Positions 17,713-27,033 of a DNA stretch of 64,000 bases are shown one piece after another (within the stretch, counting starts at the first letter, position 1; each line of letters starts with the position of its first letter). Source of the DNA: Natribaculum breve (GTDB lineage Archaea; Halobacteriota; Halobacteria; Halobacteriales; Natrialbaceae); the NCBI RefSeq assembly GCF_023008585.1, contig NZ_CP095390.1:1302001-1366000 (forward strand). Reading direction: 5' to 3'. The translations under genes and the position numbers were made by a program. The notes under the pieces were generated by a model, which made no database searches, had not been told where the DNA came from, and was given only the letters and a program-made list of their open reading frames with translations.

Positions 17713-19071
17713 TCAACCGAGGCGAACCGGGTCGACCTTGAGGTACTCTCGAGCGACGACGGTCGCGTACGACCCCTTCGGCAGCGAAAACGACAGCGTC
17801 AGCGGGTCGACCTCGAGATCGAGCGGCGTCCGAACGAGAATCGCCCGCCGCGTGCCGGTCGAGTGAAACTCGCCGGGCAGGTCGAAGTCCGCCGGCTCGA
17901 GGGCGAGGTCGTCGAGCACCGCACGTTCGATCTCGCCCTGCTCGCCGTCGGCCAGTTCGGTCTCGGTGCCGACCAGCGGCGCGGTGACGAACGCCCGCCC
18001 GCGCTCGCAGTGGCGCGTCACCGACCGGACGCGTCGTTCGTCGACGCGCTGCTCGCGATCGGTGTCGGGCAACTCGAGGCCGTCCGGCGCGTCGGTGTCG
18101 GCGAAGCAGACGACGTCGCCCTCGACCGGCCGGTCGAACGGCAGTCCGCGCTCGAGGCGCTCGCTCAGCATCAGGTTGAACGCGTACGACTGAGCGGCGT
18201 GGACGAACAGCCACTGCAGGTTCGAGGGGAGGCGCTCGAGGGCGGCCCGGAACGTCTCGGGACCCGGGTCGTCGGACTCGGCCAGTTCGTGCAGCAGCGA
18301 GCGCTCGTAACGCAGTCGGTTCGGGAACCGCTCGAGCGCCTCCTGCCAGTCGCGGGTCTCCGCGACGAACGACCGGGCCTCTCGCGTCGACTCGGGTTCG
18401 GCGTCGGTGGGGTTGCCGAGGTAGGCCATCACGGCCCCCTCCCAGTCGTCGCGGACGATCGCCAGGCCGACCTCGTGGGTGATCGGCCGCCGGCTCCCGA
18501 AGCGCTGCTGGCCGAAGAAGTTGGGGACGCCGATCGTCCGCCCATCGTCTGCGTCTTCGCCCTCCTCGTCCTCGAGTCCCGCGAACGCCGCCAGTTCGTC
18601 GGTGATCGCCGCGGCGCGTTCTGGCGCGTCGGGATCGCCGACGACGAGGTCGAACTCGTTGCCGGCGAGGTCGCCGAACTCGAGCGAGCGACCCGCCCGG
18701 CCGAGAACCTCGATCTCCGCGCCGTTTACGTCGGGGAGGTCACCGGGGTCGGTACCGTAGACCGAAAAGAGCTGCGTCGTCACGGCGTACTTGTCCTTGG
18801 TGCCCGCCCAGGAGACCCGTTCGCGGGAGACGCCGAGGGCGTCCGAGAGTCGGGCGGCGAAGTCGTTGGTGTCCCAGCCCCGGAGCGTGGCGCGGAAGAC
18901 GAGGTGCGGGTAGGCGCCGGGGTCTGCATCGACTGGTTCGGTCGAGAAGCGTTCGAGTTCTCGCACCCGGAAGTGGTCGTCTCGCTCGCGCAGCCGGCCG
19001 CCGACGCCCTCGGTCTCGCTGACGTAGTAGTCGATGCCGACGGCCTGCTCTGTGGGGTGGGCTGGACGCAT
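17713..19071 (-). CDS. truD: tRNA pseudouridine(13) synthase TruD
   Basis: Pseudouridine synthase of the TruD family, modifying U13 of tRNAs in archaea. 452 residues. The catalytic Asp is Asp93 in [13 protein letters not shown]; the second family motif [12 protein letters not shown] lies near 185. The C-terminal half contains the TRUD insertion domain. The N-terminus ([19 protein letters not shown]) is typical of haloarchaeal homologues. Pth2 lies upstream on the same strand, a common haloarchaeal pairing. Confidence 0.94.
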   Translation of the reverse strand: MRPAHPTEQAVGIDYYVSETEGVGGRLRERDDHFRVRELERFSTEPVDADPGAYPHLVFRATLRGWDTNDFAARLSDALGVSRERVSWAGTKDKYAVTTQLFSVYGTDPGDLPDVNGAEIEVLGRAGRSLEFGDLAGNEFDLVVGDPDAPERAAAITDELAAFAGLEDEEGEDADDGRTIGVPNFFGQQRFGSRRPITHEVGLAIVRDDWEGAVMAYLGNPTDAEPESTREARSFVAETRDWQEALERFPNRLRYERSLLHELAESDDPGPETFRAALERLPSNLQWLFVHAAQSYAFNLMLSERLERGLPFDRPVEGDVVCFADTDAPDGLELPDTDREQRVDERRVRSVTRHCERGRAFVTAPLVGTETELADGEQGEIERAVLDDLALEPADFDLPGEFHSTGTRRAILVRTPLDLEVDPLTLSFSLPKGSYATVVAREYLKVDPVRLG

Positions 19072-19155
19072 GCTGGCTGGCCGGGGATTCGGCCCCGGGA
19101 GCTAAAGCGGTTCGTTCTCGGAGCCGACGCCCACTCGGCTCCGACGGGACGACGA

Positions 19156-19407
19156 TCAGGACTCCTTTCGAATGGTGAGGATACCGTCGTTGAGCGTCAC
19201 CTCGTCCGCACCCGCGGGGACATCGAACTCGAGTTGTCGTCCGTCGACGACGACGATCGCCGTCTCGCCGACGACGTCGACCGACGGTTCGCCGGCAACG
19301 GAGCCGAAATCCACGGCGATGACGCTCTCGTCGTCGTACTCGCGGTTGGTGATCACGACGTCGCCTCGCTCGCCGGCAGCCGCTTCCAGTTCGGGCGGTG
19401 TCTCCAT
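19156..19407 (-). CDS. Hsp20-like small beta-rich protein (DUF7127-like)
   Basis: An 83-residue acidic protein with an alpha-crystallin-like strand pattern, ending LEFDVPAGADEVTLNDGILT, close to the Hsp20 C-terminal consensus in which NGVLT-type turns precede the last strand. The N-terminal arm (METPPELEAAAGERGD) is short. It lies between pth2 and truD on the same strand, with gaps of 84 and 99 nt. I place it near the haloarchaeal DUF7127 family, name from memory; a chaperone role is not shown. Confidence 0.6.
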   Translation of the reverse strand: METPPELEAAAGERGDVVITNREYDDESVIAVDFGSVAGEPSVDVVGETAIVVVDGRQLEFDVPAGADEVTLNDGILTIRKES

Positions 19408-19506
19408 GGGCGATCGTTGGAGCGCGCAGACTGTAAGCGCAGTGCTTGGAATTTCGACGCTCGTGGCTCTGCGATGTCCTCGCCGGCCGACACTCAGACC
19501 TGTCGG

Positions 19507-19845
19507 TCAGAAAAGCGAGAGGTCGCCCGTCACCCGATCGACGCGGTCGTCCGCCGCCGGGCCGACGGCCAGGGCGGTGACGGTCCCGGGCTCGAGTTGC
19601 GTGTGCCCGGCGTCGCGGACGAGGGCGTTCGGGATCCCCTCGCGGTCGGCGATCGCCGCGAGTTCGTGCAGTTCGCGCTCGCTGTCTGCTTTGAGGACGA
19701 TCTTCTTCTGACCCCCTCGCTTCCACTGGTCTCGTGCCTGACTGTCGGCTTTCTCGTAGGCCGACAGCGAGGCGTGGGCGACCTGTGCGGCGAGCTTTCC
19801 GTTCCCCATGCCGACGTCCGTGCGGGCGACGATGGCCTGTTTCAT
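19507..19845 (-). CDS. pth2: Peptidyl-tRNA hydrolase (Pth2 type)
   Basis: Releases peptides from stalled peptidyl-tRNA. 112 residues, the usual length of the archaeal/eukaryotic Pth2. Motifs: [21 protein letters not shown] with the catalytic Lys and the QVAHAS helix, [10 protein letters not shown], and the C-terminal [12 protein letters not shown] with AVGPA. The ATG at 19845 starts exactly at the conserved MKQAIV; longer upstream readings are rejected. Confidence 0.95.
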   Translation of the reverse strand: MKQAIVARTDVGMGNGKLAAQVAHASLSAYEKADSQARDQWKRGGQKKIVLKADSERELHELAAIADREGIPNALVRDAGHTQLEPGTVTALAVGPAADDRVDRVTGDLSLF

Positions 19846-19961
19846 GCGTTCGACCTCGACGCGACGGCTAAAAGCGTCGGCGATGTCGCCCACCGATCCA
19901 GCCACGCTGGTCGGGGTCAGAATCGAAGGCGTTTACACCCGTCGCGTCCGTCTGCCAGCGT

Positions 19962-20570
19962 ATGATCCTCTCGGACGCGGACATTCTCGAGCGCCTCGAG
20001 GAGGGCGACCTCGTCGTCGAACCGATCGACGACTACGACCTGCAGATCCAGCCGGCGAGCGTCGACCTCCGGCTCGGGCGGGAGTTCCTCGAGTTCCAGC
20101 GGACGAACATTCCCTGCATTCACCCGGACTCCGAACGCGAGGTCGACGAGTACGTCACGGAGACGGTCGTCGACGACGGCGACGACTTCATCCTCCACCC
20201 GGGAGACTTCGTGCTCGGGACGACCCACGAGCGCGTCGAGATCCCGCCGGACCTCATCGCGCACGTCGAGGGACGGTCGTCTCTGGGTCGGCTTGCCGTG
20301 GTAGTCCATGCCACTGCCGGGCTGTGCGATCCCGGGTACAGGGGTCAGATCACCCTCGAGTTGTCGAACCTCGGCACCGCCCCCGTCTCGCTCACCCCCG
20401 GAATGCGCATTTCGCAGCTGACGTTCACGGAGCTGAAGACGCCCGCAGAGCGTCCTTACGGGAGCGACCGGGGGTCGAAGTACCAGGACCAGGACGGGCC
20501 GCAGGCCTCGCGCATCCAGAGCGACGACGAGTTCGGCGGCGACCAGCTAAATCGGGACCGCGACGAGTGA
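19962..20570 (+). CDS. dcd: dCTP deaminase
   Basis: Converts dCTP to dUTP for thymidylate synthesis and limits dCTP. 202 residues. The trimeric dUTPase/Dcd fold is shown by [11 protein letters not shown] (near 29-39), EGRSSLGRL with the catalytic-site Arg/Ser, [12 protein letters not shown] and the C-terminal glycine-containing YGSDRGSKY loop that closes on the nucleotide. A GTTTAC TATA element is 28 nt upstream, consistent with a leaderless start at the ATG. Confidence 0.95.
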   Translation: MILSDADILERLEEGDLVVEPIDDYDLQIQPASVDLRLGREFLEFQRTNIPCIHPDSEREVDEYVTETVVDDGDDFILHPGDFVLGTTHERVEIPPDLIAHVEGRSSLGRLAVVVHATAGLCDPGYRGQITLELSNLGTAPVSLTPGMRISQLTFTELKTPAERPYGSDRGSKYQDQDGPQASRIQSDDEFGGDQLNRDRDE

Positions 20571-20623
20571 GCGAGACGGAGCCGCAGAGTTATTCCCGGG
20601 GCGTACGTAACGCCGCCTAACGG

Positions 20624-21529
20624 ATGAAATTCGTCGAAGAGATCGTCGTCGAAGAGTTCCTCCCGACGGTTCGCTCGATGTTCGCCGGCGAGTTGCGCGA
20701 GCGCGGACTCACCCAGCGCGAGGTCGCCGACGTGCTCGGAATCAGCCAGAGCGCCGTCTCGAAGTACGCCCACGGCGAGGTCAGGGTCAACGACCGCATC
20801 GCCGAGGACGACCGCGTCGAGGAACTCGTCTCCCGACTGGGCGAGGGGCTCGCCACCGGTGACGTGACGCCGGTCCAGGCGCTCGTCGAAATCGAGGTCC
20901 TGATCCGCGAACTCGAGGCCGGCGGCGACCTCCTCGCGTCGATCCACGAGCAGGCGGTCCCCGAACTGGCCGACCACGACTCGAACTTTCGCGTCCACGA
21001 CCCCGAGAGCAGCCTGCGCAGCAGCGAGCGCGTGCTGTCGTCGCTGCGCCGCGGCCTGCGAATCCTCGAGAACGCGAGTGGCTTCGCCGGGTTGATCCCG
21101 GCCGTGGGATCGAACCTCGTCGCCTGCGTCCCCGACGCCGAGGACGTCGACGACGTCGCCGGCGTTCCGGGTCGCATCTTCGACGTGAAGGGGAAGGCGA
21201 CCGTGCCGGCCGATCCGGAGTTCGGCGTCTCGGAACACGTCGCCACCGTCTTGCTCGCCGCCCGCCGTCACGGCAGCGACGCCGCGGCGGCCGGGAATAT
21301 CAGGTACGATCCGAAACTGCTCGCCGAGCTGACCGAGCGCGATCACGTCACCGCCGAGTTCGACGAGACGGGCGACGTCGCCTCGAGCGTCGGCGCGGCG
21401 ATCGAAGACGAGCCGGCGGCGACGGTGCTCTACCAGACCGGCGGCGAGGGGATCGAGCCGATCACCTACGTCCTCGGCCCGGACCCGGAGTCGGTCGCCG
21501 ACACGATTCGGTCGCTCGTCCAGGACTGA
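20624..21529 (+). CDS. thiR: ThiR-like thiamine regulator (HTH plus ThiN domain)
   Basis: A 301-residue two-domain protein. Residues 1-60 are a Cro-type helix-turn-helix (LTQREVADVLGISQSAVSKY). Residues about 130-300 are a thiamine-phosphate synthase (ThiN) domain, recognised by GFAGLIPAVGSNLVAC, VAGVPGRI and GGEGIEPITYVLG. Archaeal proteins of this architecture (ThiR) repress thiamine genes, with the ThiN domain sensing thiamine phosphate. The Thi4 gene at 23768-24697 is a plausible target. The TGA stop is part of a palindromic repeat element that begins here. Confidence 0.85.
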   Translation: MKFVEEIVVEEFLPTVRSMFAGELRERGLTQREVADVLGISQSAVSKYAHGEVRVNDRIAEDDRVEELVSRLGEGLATGDVTPVQALVEIEVLIRELEAGGDLLASIHEQAVPELADHDSNFRVHDPESSLRSSERVLSSLRRGLRILENASGFAGLIPAVGSNLVACVPDAEDVDDVAGVPGRIFDVKGKATVPADPEFGVSEHVATVLLAARRHGSDAAAAGNIRYDPKLLAELTERDHVTAEFDETGDVASSVGAAIEDEPAATVLYQTGGEGIEPITYVLGPDPESVADTIRSLVQD

Positions 21530-21613
21530 TAACGATAGCTGTGAGTCTGTACCGCCGCAACCGCAAGACGGTTCGCGGTCGCGTCGGCAACCAGTCACAG
21601 CCACCACTATGAG
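21526..21613. repeat. Palindromic element family 1, copy 1
   Basis: An approximately 86-bp near-palindrome: outer arm ATAACGATAGCTGTGA, inner arm CCGCCGCAACCGC, a loop of about 10 nt, then the complementary arms. It starts with CTGATA, whose TGA is the stop codon of the thiR-like gene. The right arm is the most diverged of the five copies (ends CACTATGAG). Confidence 0.9.
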
Positions 21614-21677
21614 ACGGTCCGCGTCCTCGAGTTCGACGACCCCTAGATAGAACACCGCGTCGAGGGAATCAGGTGTA

Positions 21678-22352
21678 ATGACAGACCGCGGCTCCGAACT
21701 CGCGCAGGACTTTTACGGTCGGTGGGCACGCCTCTACGACCTGCTGGCGCGTCGAACGCCCGGCATCGGAACGCTCAGACGGCAAGCGGCGGCCGCGTGT
21801 CGCCTCGAGTCGGGTGACACCGTCGTCGAGATGGGGTGTGGAACGGGCGCGAACCTGCCGTATCTCCGCGAGCGGGTCGGCCCCGACGGCACCGTCGTCG
21901 GGATCGACTTCACGAGGCCGGTCCTCGAGCACGCTCGAGACCGCACGGCCGCGTACGACAACGTCCACGTCGTCCGGGGCGACGCGACGGCACCGCCGGT
22001 GGCCGGCGACGTCGACGCCGTCCTGGCGACGTTCGTCGTCGGTATGCTCGCCGAACCGGCTCGAGCGGTCGACGACTGGGCGGACCTCGTCGGTTCGGGC
22101 GGGCACGTCGTGCTCGTCAACGCGGCCCGCAGCAAGCGGTGGTACGCGCCGCCGGTCAACGCCCTCTTTCGTGCCGTCGTCGTGCTGTCGACGCCGCCGA
22201 CGACGCGGCTCCGGTACGATCCCGACCCTGTCCGGCAGCTCGACGAACGCGTCGAGTCGGCACACGAACGGCTGCGCGACCGGGCGGCGGCGATCGCAGA
22301 GGAGACCCACGCGCTCGGCGTCGTTCGGCTGACCGGCGGGCGGATTTCGTGA
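21678..22352 (+). CDS. Class I SAM-dependent methyltransferase
   Basis: A 224-residue Rossmann-fold methyltransferase. Motif I is VVEMGCGTGANL (near 48-59), the acidic ribose-binding residue is in VVGIDFT (Asp near 76), motif II/III follow at VRGDATAPP and AVLATFVVGML. It resembles the UbiE/COQ5-like group. AGGTG lies just before the ATG and a weak AT-rich element about 30 nt upstream. No neighbouring gene points to the substrate; the gene starts 65 nt after palindromic element copy 1. Confidence 0.82.
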   Translation: MTDRGSELAQDFYGRWARLYDLLARRTPGIGTLRRQAAAACRLESGDTVVEMGCGTGANLPYLRERVGPDGTVVGIDFTRPVLEHARDRTAAYDNVHVVRGDATAPPVAGDVDAVLATFVVGMLAEPARAVDDWADLVGSGGHVVLVNAARSKRWYAPPVNALFRAVVVLSTPPTTRLRYDPDPVRQLDERVESAHERLRDRAAAIAEETHALGVVRLTGGRIS

Positions 22353-22367
22353 TCCCCGGCCCGGGCG

Positions 22368-22772
22368 CTACGCCTCGAGTCCCTCGTAGGTGACGATCTG
22401 CTCGCGGACGTCGGTCGGGACGGGTGCCGGGCGCTTCTCGTCGGGATCGACGAAGACGAGCGTCGTCTCGCCGGTCGCGACGGTGTCGCCGTCGACCCGC
22501 AGGTCGTAGGTCATGGTCGCGCTCGTCTCGCCCACGTCGACGACCTCGGTCGCGACGACCGGGTCGTCGTCGATCGTCAGCGGCCGGCCGAACTCGATCT
22601 CGAGGTTCGCGAGGACGAAGTTGAAGTCCTCGACGCCCACGTCGAGAACGTGGTCGACGTAGGCGGTGCGCGCCTCCTCGAAGTAGCTCGCGTAGACGGC
22701 GTTGTTGACGTGGTTCATCGTGTCGAGGTCCCGATACCGGACGTCGACGTCGACGGTGAACTCCTCTCCCAT
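22368..22772 (-). CDS. Acyl-CoA thioesterase (hot-dog fold)
   Basis: A 134-residue hot-dog fold thioesterase of the 4-hydroxybenzoyl-CoA/YbgC type. The active-site motif is YRDLDTMNHVNNAVYASYFE, with Asp near 16 and the central helix. Later strands (EIEFGRPLTIDDDPVVATEV, TGETTLVFVD) complete the fold. The ATG at 22772 matches the usual family start; an in-frame ATG at 22844 would add 24 residues of poor composition. It converges on the methyltransferase gene with a 15-nt gap. Confidence 0.85.
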   Translation of the reverse strand: MGEEFTVDVDVRYRDLDTMNHVNNAVYASYFEEARTAYVDHVLDVGVEDFNFVLANLEIEFGRPLTIDDDPVVATEVVDVGETSATMTYDLRVDGDTVATGETTLVFVDPDEKRPAPVPTDVREQIVTYEGLEA

Positions 22773-22892
22773 GTGTGGCTCTTCGAACGCAGTTCCGGTA
22801 GAAGTGGACTGCGGTTCCGGCAGCGCGACGAGCAGAGACCCCATCGCGCCCGCGTCGTCGAGTCGCTCGCGTCGTCGAGTCGCTCGCGGGCC

Positions 22893-22977
22893 TCAATAAC
22901 GATGGCTGTGACTGGGTGCCGACGCAACCGCACGACGGGTCGCGGTTGCGGCTGTACAGACCCACAGCCATCGTTAC
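22893..22977. repeat. Palindromic element family 1, copy 2
   Basis: Full-length copy, in the opposite orientation to copy 1 when the asymmetric loop is used as reference. Arms AATAACGATGGCTGTGAC and CACAGCCATCGTTACG pair well. It ends 18 nt beyond the stop codon of the minus-strand gene at 22996 and lies upstream of the thioesterase gene. Confidence 0.9.
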
Positions 22978-22995
22978 GAAACGGACGAGACCGGT

Positions 22996-23760
22996 TCAGT
23001 CACCGTACAGCGCGGCGTGCGCTTCGCAGAACTCGGGCTCGCGCAACTGCGCCGCGATCAGGTCCTCGTGGTAGTGGGCGTCGAACAGTCGACACGCCTC
23101 GTTCTCGCAGAACGCTTTACCGGTCTCGAGGTAGTGGTACGCCGCCAGGACGTAGCCTTTCAGCGCGTCGGTCGTCCGGGGGTCGTCCTCGATCAGGAAC
23201 TCACCGTCGACCCGGTTCTCGAGTACCTCCCGCGGCGGCGCGTCGCCCGACAGCAGAGCGTGTTTCTGTTTCTCGCGGTAGTACGCCTCCGGCTTCGCCG
23301 GTGCCTCGTAGAGTCCGGGAACCGAGACGATAGCCGGCTGTCCCAGGACGGCCACGCGCTTGTGCCAGCGGCCGTCGTGTTCGCCCCACGTGCCGATCGC
23401 CCGGTCGAGGTGGACGACGTGGGCGTGCTCGAGATCGCTCTCCGTCTCGGGGAGCGCCGCGTTCAATGCCTGCTGGATCTGGTGGCCGTCGTAGAGGACG
23501 CCGCCCTCTCGCTCGGGATGCTCGAGGGCGCGCTCTTCGTAGCGGATCGTCCCGAGCATGGTGTTTCCCGTCGCCCGTTCGTAGGGCGAGCGGACCCGGG
23601 CCTCGGCGAACCACTCGGGGAGGCCCTCGGTGCGGTAGCCCTCGAGAAACCGGTCGCGAACCGCGACCGAAGCGTCGATCCGCTCGCGGAGCCAGTCGGC
23701 GACGGCGTCGCCGTCCGCGACGGTCGTCGGCGCGCGATACAGCGACACGTGCTCGACCAT
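22996..23760 (-). CDS. Archaemetzincin-like protein without the zinc motif
   Basis: A 254-residue soluble protein, 7 nt downstream of thi4 and probably co-transcribed with it. I do not recognise a firm family. The C-terminal cysteine pattern FCENEACRLF...FCEAH and the preceding GQPAIVSVPGLY strand resemble archaemetzincin metallopeptidases, where HExxHxxGxxHC precedes the CxNxxC pattern. Here the corresponding segment is AYHYLETGKAFC, so the catalytic zinc ligands are absent. It may belong to the haloarchaeal DUF6775/DUF7001-type proteins; the names are from memory. A link to thiamine metabolism is suggested only by the operon. Confidence 0.5.
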   Translation of the reverse strand: MVEHVSLYRAPTTVADGDAVADWLRERIDASVAVRDRFLEGYRTEGLPEWFAEARVRSPYERATGNTMLGTIRYEERALEHPEREGGVLYDGHQIQQALNAALPETESDLEHAHVVHLDRAIGTWGEHDGRWHKRVAVLGQPAIVSVPGLYEAPAKPEAYYREKQKHALLSGDAPPREVLENRVDGEFLIEDDPRTTDALKGYVLAAYHYLETGKAFCENEACRLFDAHYHEDLIAAQLREPEFCEAHAALYGD

Positions 23761-23767
23761 GGGCGAG

Positions 23768-24697
23768 TCAGTCGTCGGCTGGCGTCGCACGACTCGTCAA
23801 CTCGACCGGTTCGGCGTCGACCTCGAGTTCGTCTAAGGCGACCTGGGCGGCGCGCTTGCCGGAGACGAGCATGGCACCGAAGGTGGGTCCCATCCGCGGG
23901 AGGCCGTAGGCGGTGGCGACGGCCATGCCGGTGGCGATCAGGCCGTCGTGGACGAGGCCGGTGTGTTCGACGACGGCGTCCTCGGACTTGCCGACCCACA
24001 TCGAGTCGTGGCCCGGCGAGTCGTGACCCGGCGCGCCGTAGGTGTCGTCGCCGGTCTGGTCCATCACCTGTCCGCGCTCGCGGGCGTCCTGGATACCCGG
24101 CGCGTCGAGGACGCCGCGCTCGTCGAGTTTCGTGACCGCCATCGCGTCGTGACCCGTCGCGTCGATCACCAGGTCGCCCTCGACGGCGATCGGGTCGACG
24201 CAGGTGATCTCCCGCGGGAGCGCGTGGACCGGCGTCCAGTTCATCACGATCCCCGAGACGCGGTGGTCCTCGCGGATGACGATGTCCGTAAACTCGGTCA
24301 TGTTCTGCATCTTCGCGCCCGCGTCACAGGCGGCTTTGATCAGGCCGGAACAGGCCTCCGGCCCGTTGGCGACGTACAGGCCCTCGCTGTCGGTGGCCTG
24401 CTTGTAGTCGACCTCGAGGTCAGCCAGGATCTGCTCGGCCGGCGACCGGACCGTCACCTTGTTCATCAGAAAGCCGCCGAGCCAGAAGCCGCCGCCGAGG
24501 TAGTTGTTCTTCTCGACGACCATCGTCTTGACGCCCCGTTCCGAGAGCTCTTTGGCGGCCATCAGCCCCGACGGACCCCCGCCGACGACGATGACGTCGC
24601 TGTCCGAGAAGTCCATGAACTCCTCGGTCCACTCCTGGCCGATCGCACGCGTCACGTCCGCCTCGCCGACGTCGCTGAACTGGTCGAACTCGCTCAT
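23768..24697 (-). CDS. thi4: Thiamine thiazole synthase Thi4 (Cys-type)
   Basis: Makes the thiazole precursor of thiamine from NAD and glycine. 309 residues. The FAD/NAD-binding site is [14 protein letters not shown] (near 35-48) with the acidic strand end [11 protein letters not shown]; further family motifs are [12 protein letters not shown] and [12 protein letters not shown]. Cys166 in REITCVDP aligns with the cysteine that yeast-type Thi4 sacrifices as sulfur donor, so this is probably the suicide form rather than the sulfide-using form that carries His there. A palindrome directly before the ATG may be an operator. Confidence 0.93.
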   Translation of the reverse strand: MSEFDQFSDVGEADVTRAIGQEWTEEFMDFSDSDVIVVGGGPSGLMAAKELSERGVKTMVVEKNNYLGGGFWLGGFLMNKVTVRSPAEQILADLEVDYKQATDSEGLYVANGPEACSGLIKAACDAGAKMQNMTEFTDIVIREDHRVSGIVMNWTPVHALPREITCVDPIAVEGDLVIDATGHDAMAVTKLDERGVLDAPGIQDARERGQVMDQTGDDTYGAPGHDSPGHDSMWVGKSEDAVVEHTGLVHDGLIATGMAVATAYGLPRMGPTFGAMLVSGKRAAQVALDELEVDAEPVELTSRATPADD

Positions 24698-24711
24698 ACC
24701 ACTTGGTGGTA
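24697..24711. promoter_or_regulatory. Candidate ThiR operator at thi4
   Basis: A perfect 6+3+6 palindrome, TACCAC-TTG-GTGGTA, abuts the thi4 start codon, about 20 nt downstream of an AT-rich TATA-like stretch (ACTTTTC on the minus strand). Its position would block initiation. A ThiR-like regulator is encoded 3 kb away, hence the proposal. Confidence 0.45.
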
Positions 24712-25006
24712 ACATCGAGTAGTGAGAAAAGTGTTGTGATACGTTACGTTCGAGCCACAGGTCAGAAACGCCGAAATTCGGGCGTTCTGGCCGATCTGCG
24801 AGGGGAAAAGTAGATGTCGGGAACCGCCATGCACTCGAACGACGTGTCCCCGCCCTCGAGTCGACGCACAGCCGGCGACGAACGTCTCCCCGTCGTCTCC
24901 CCGCCGTCCTCGTTCGCCGACGCTGTGGTCGCTGTCACCTGCAGGCTCGCAGGACGTAACCCCGCCAGAACGCTCAAGACTCGGCCACTCCAACGTCCTC
25001 GAACGG
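24712..25006. other. Intergenic region between thi4 and the lipoprotein gene
   Basis: About 300 nt without a credible gene. The left part holds the thi4 promoter (AT-rich, around 24718-24745). The remainder shows no repeat, no palindrome and no TATA element that I can fix with confidence for the plus-strand lipoprotein. Confidence 0.6.
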
Positions 25007-25387
25007 ATGAAACGCCGTGCGTTCCTCGTCGTCGTCGCCGCGACCTCGGGCTGTCTCGACTACCTCGAGGAGAACGGCGACGAACTCGCCGATCCGGAGG
25101 ACGTCGTGATCGTCTACGACACCCTCGGACGGGACGATCCAGGGACCGACGAGGAGCGCGTGTACGTCTGGGGCGTCGTCAGAAACGACGGCGATCGAGA
25201 GATCAGCTACCTCGAGATCCGGGCGACGTTCTTCGACGAAAACGGCGACGCCATAGACAGCGTCATCGAACACGCCGAGGACGTCACCTCCGGCGAGGAG
25301 TGGACCTTCGAGATCGAGTTCCCACACTTCGGCGACGCCGCCGCTCGCGTGGCCGACTACGAACTCGAGCCGGCCACGAGCGTGTGA
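25007..25387 (+). CDS. FxLYD-domain Tat lipoprotein
   Basis: A 126-residue exported protein. The signal is MKRRAFLVVVAATSGC, with a twin-Arg-like KRRAFL and lipobox Cys16, so it is probably a Tat-exported lipoprotein. The rest is an FxLYD-type beta domain (VYVWGVVRNDGDREISYLEI, then ATFFDENGD), common in haloarchaeal surface proteins and thought to mediate binding. No operon partner: the flippase gene begins 106 nt downstream. Confidence 0.78.
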   Translation: MKRRAFLVVVAATSGCLDYLEENGDELADPEDVVIVYDTLGRDDPGTDEERVYVWGVVRNDGDREISYLEIRATFFDENGDAIDSVIEHAEDVTSGEEWTFEIEFPHFGDAAARVADYELEPATSV

Positions 25388-25493
25388 GCGTTCGCTCGAC
25401 GCGACGGGTGCCCTCCGAGCCGCCGACCGACCGTCCCGCAACCGCCAGGAACCAGCGTCGCGAGTCGCAGGCGACGCGACACTCGAGTGTCCC

Positions 25494-27020
25494 ATGACCG
25501 GCCGCGATGACGGCGTCTCGATCCTCGCCAGGCAGGGCGGTATCACCTTCGTCGGAAACCTCGCCAAGAGCGTCTCCGGATTCGCCCTCGTGATGGTTAT
25601 GACCCGCTTCGTCAGCCCGTCGGTCTACGGGCTGTTCATCCTGGCCATCTCGATCGTGACGTTTCTGCGGGTGTTCGCCTACCTCGGACTTCCGCTTGCG
25701 ATCGACTACTTCGTCCCCCAGTACCTCGCCGACGACGAACCCGGGAAGGCAAAGGGCGTGATCGTCCAGGTCACGGCTGCCGTCCTCGTGACGTCGTCGC
25801 TGATCGCGCTCGCGCTCGCGTTCGGTTCGTCCGCAGTCAGCGAGTTCTTCGGCGAGCCGTCGCTGCGGGTCGCGCTGCTTTTGTTGAGCGTCTCCGTGCC
25901 GATGCTCGCGATCTACAAGGTGTTGCTCACCTCCTACTACAGCATCAAGCGACTCCAGTATCGCGTCGTGATGAGAGATCTCGTGCGGCCGATCGTTCGC
26001 TTCGGCGCGACGCTCGGCCTGCTGGTTGCCGGGTTCGGCCTGCTCGGTCTCATCGGCGGCTACGTCGTCGGCCTTCTCGTCGCGATCACCGTCGGTGCGA
26101 TCCTCTTTACCTACCGCGCCTGGGAGATCGTCTCGGCCGACCTCGAGTTCGTCGCGCCCGGCCCGATCGCGACCTACGCCGTCCCGCTCGCGATGACCAG
26201 CGTCGTCTCCGTGCTGATGGGTCGCATCGACTACTTCCTGCTCGGCTTCTATCTCACGTCCGAAGACGTCGGGATCTACCGCGTCGGCTACATGCTCGGA
26301 ACGGCGCTGTTGATCATCTTCAGTTCGCTCGCGCCCGTGTTCAAGCCGCTGATCGCCGAACGAAAGGACGACACCGAACTCGTCCAGCGACGGTTTCGCG
26401 TCGCCGCACGGTGGATCGCCGGCCTCAGCCTGCCGATCGCGATCACGCTCTCGCTGGGTGCCAGCGCCTACCTCTCGGTGCTGTACACGCCACAGTACGC
26501 GGAGGCCAGCGCCGTCGTCGCGCTGCTCTCGGGTGCGTTCCTGTTCAACGCGACCTTCGGCGGGCCAAGCGGCAAGCTGTTACAGGGACTGGGTTACTCG
26601 AGGATCGTCTTCGGGAACACGCTGGTCTTGCTCGGCACGAACACCGTCGTCTCGCTCGCGCTGGTGCCGTTTCTCGGCGTCGAGGGGGCCGCGATCGGGT
26701 CGGCGACCGCCCTCGTGCTCGTCGGCTCGCTGACGATCGCAGAACTGTACTACCTCGACGGCGTCCACACCTTCACTCGCGACTTCGCCAAGGTCGTCCT
26801 CTCGGGCGTTCCGGCGACGATCGCGGGCGTCCCCGTCGTCGTCTTACTGCCGGCGACGGCCGTCGTCGTCGTCCTCCCGGTCGTCGTCCTCGTCGTCTAC
26901 GCGCTCTCGCTGGTCGTCACGAACGCGTTCACCGACAGCGACGTCCGGATGCTCGACGAGTTCGGCCCCGACCTCGCACACCTCGTAAACAGGTTGCCGA
27001 CGGACCTCCTGAACCGCTGA
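25494..27020 (+). CDS. Oligosaccharide flippase (Wzx/MATE-like)
   Basis: A 508-residue polytopic membrane protein of the MOP superfamily. It starts with the typical QGGITFVGNLAKSVSGFAL helix and has about 14 predicted helices; the central PLAMTSVVSVLMGRIDYFLLG and GPSGKLLQGLGYSRI segments match polysaccharide flippases. It likely moves lipid-linked sugars across the membrane for S-layer glycosylation. No glycosyltransferases lie beside it, so its pathway partners are elsewhere. Confidence 0.85.
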   Translation: MTGRDDGVSILARQGGITFVGNLAKSVSGFALVMVMTRFVSPSVYGLFILAISIVTFLRVFAYLGLPLAIDYFVPQYLADDEPGKAKGVIVQVTAAVLVTSSLIALALAFGSSAVSEFFGEPSLRVALLLLSVSVPMLAIYKVLLTSYYSIKRLQYRVVMRDLVRPIVRFGATLGLLVAGFGLLGLIGGYVVGLLVAITVGAILFTYRAWEIVSADLEFVAPGPIATYAVPLAMTSVVSVLMGRIDYFLLGFYLTSEDVGIYRVGYMLGTALLIIFSSLAPVFKPLIAERKDDTELVQRRFRVAARWIAGLSLPIAITLSLGASAYLSVLYTPQYAEASAVVALLSGAFLFNATFGGPSGKLLQGLGYSRIVFGNTLVLLGTNTVVSLALVPFLGVEGAAIGSATALVLVGSLTIAELYYLDGVHTFTRDFAKVVLSGVPATIAGVPVVVLLPATAVVVVLPVVVLVVYALSLVVTNAFTDSDVRMLDEFGPDLAHLVNRLPTDLLNR

Positions 27021-27033
27021 TCGAATCGGACGA

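Noticed and set aside
22368..22844. Longer thioesterase start at 22844
   Set aside because: The extra residues have poor composition for a thioesterase and family members begin near the conserved strand at MGEEFTVDV.
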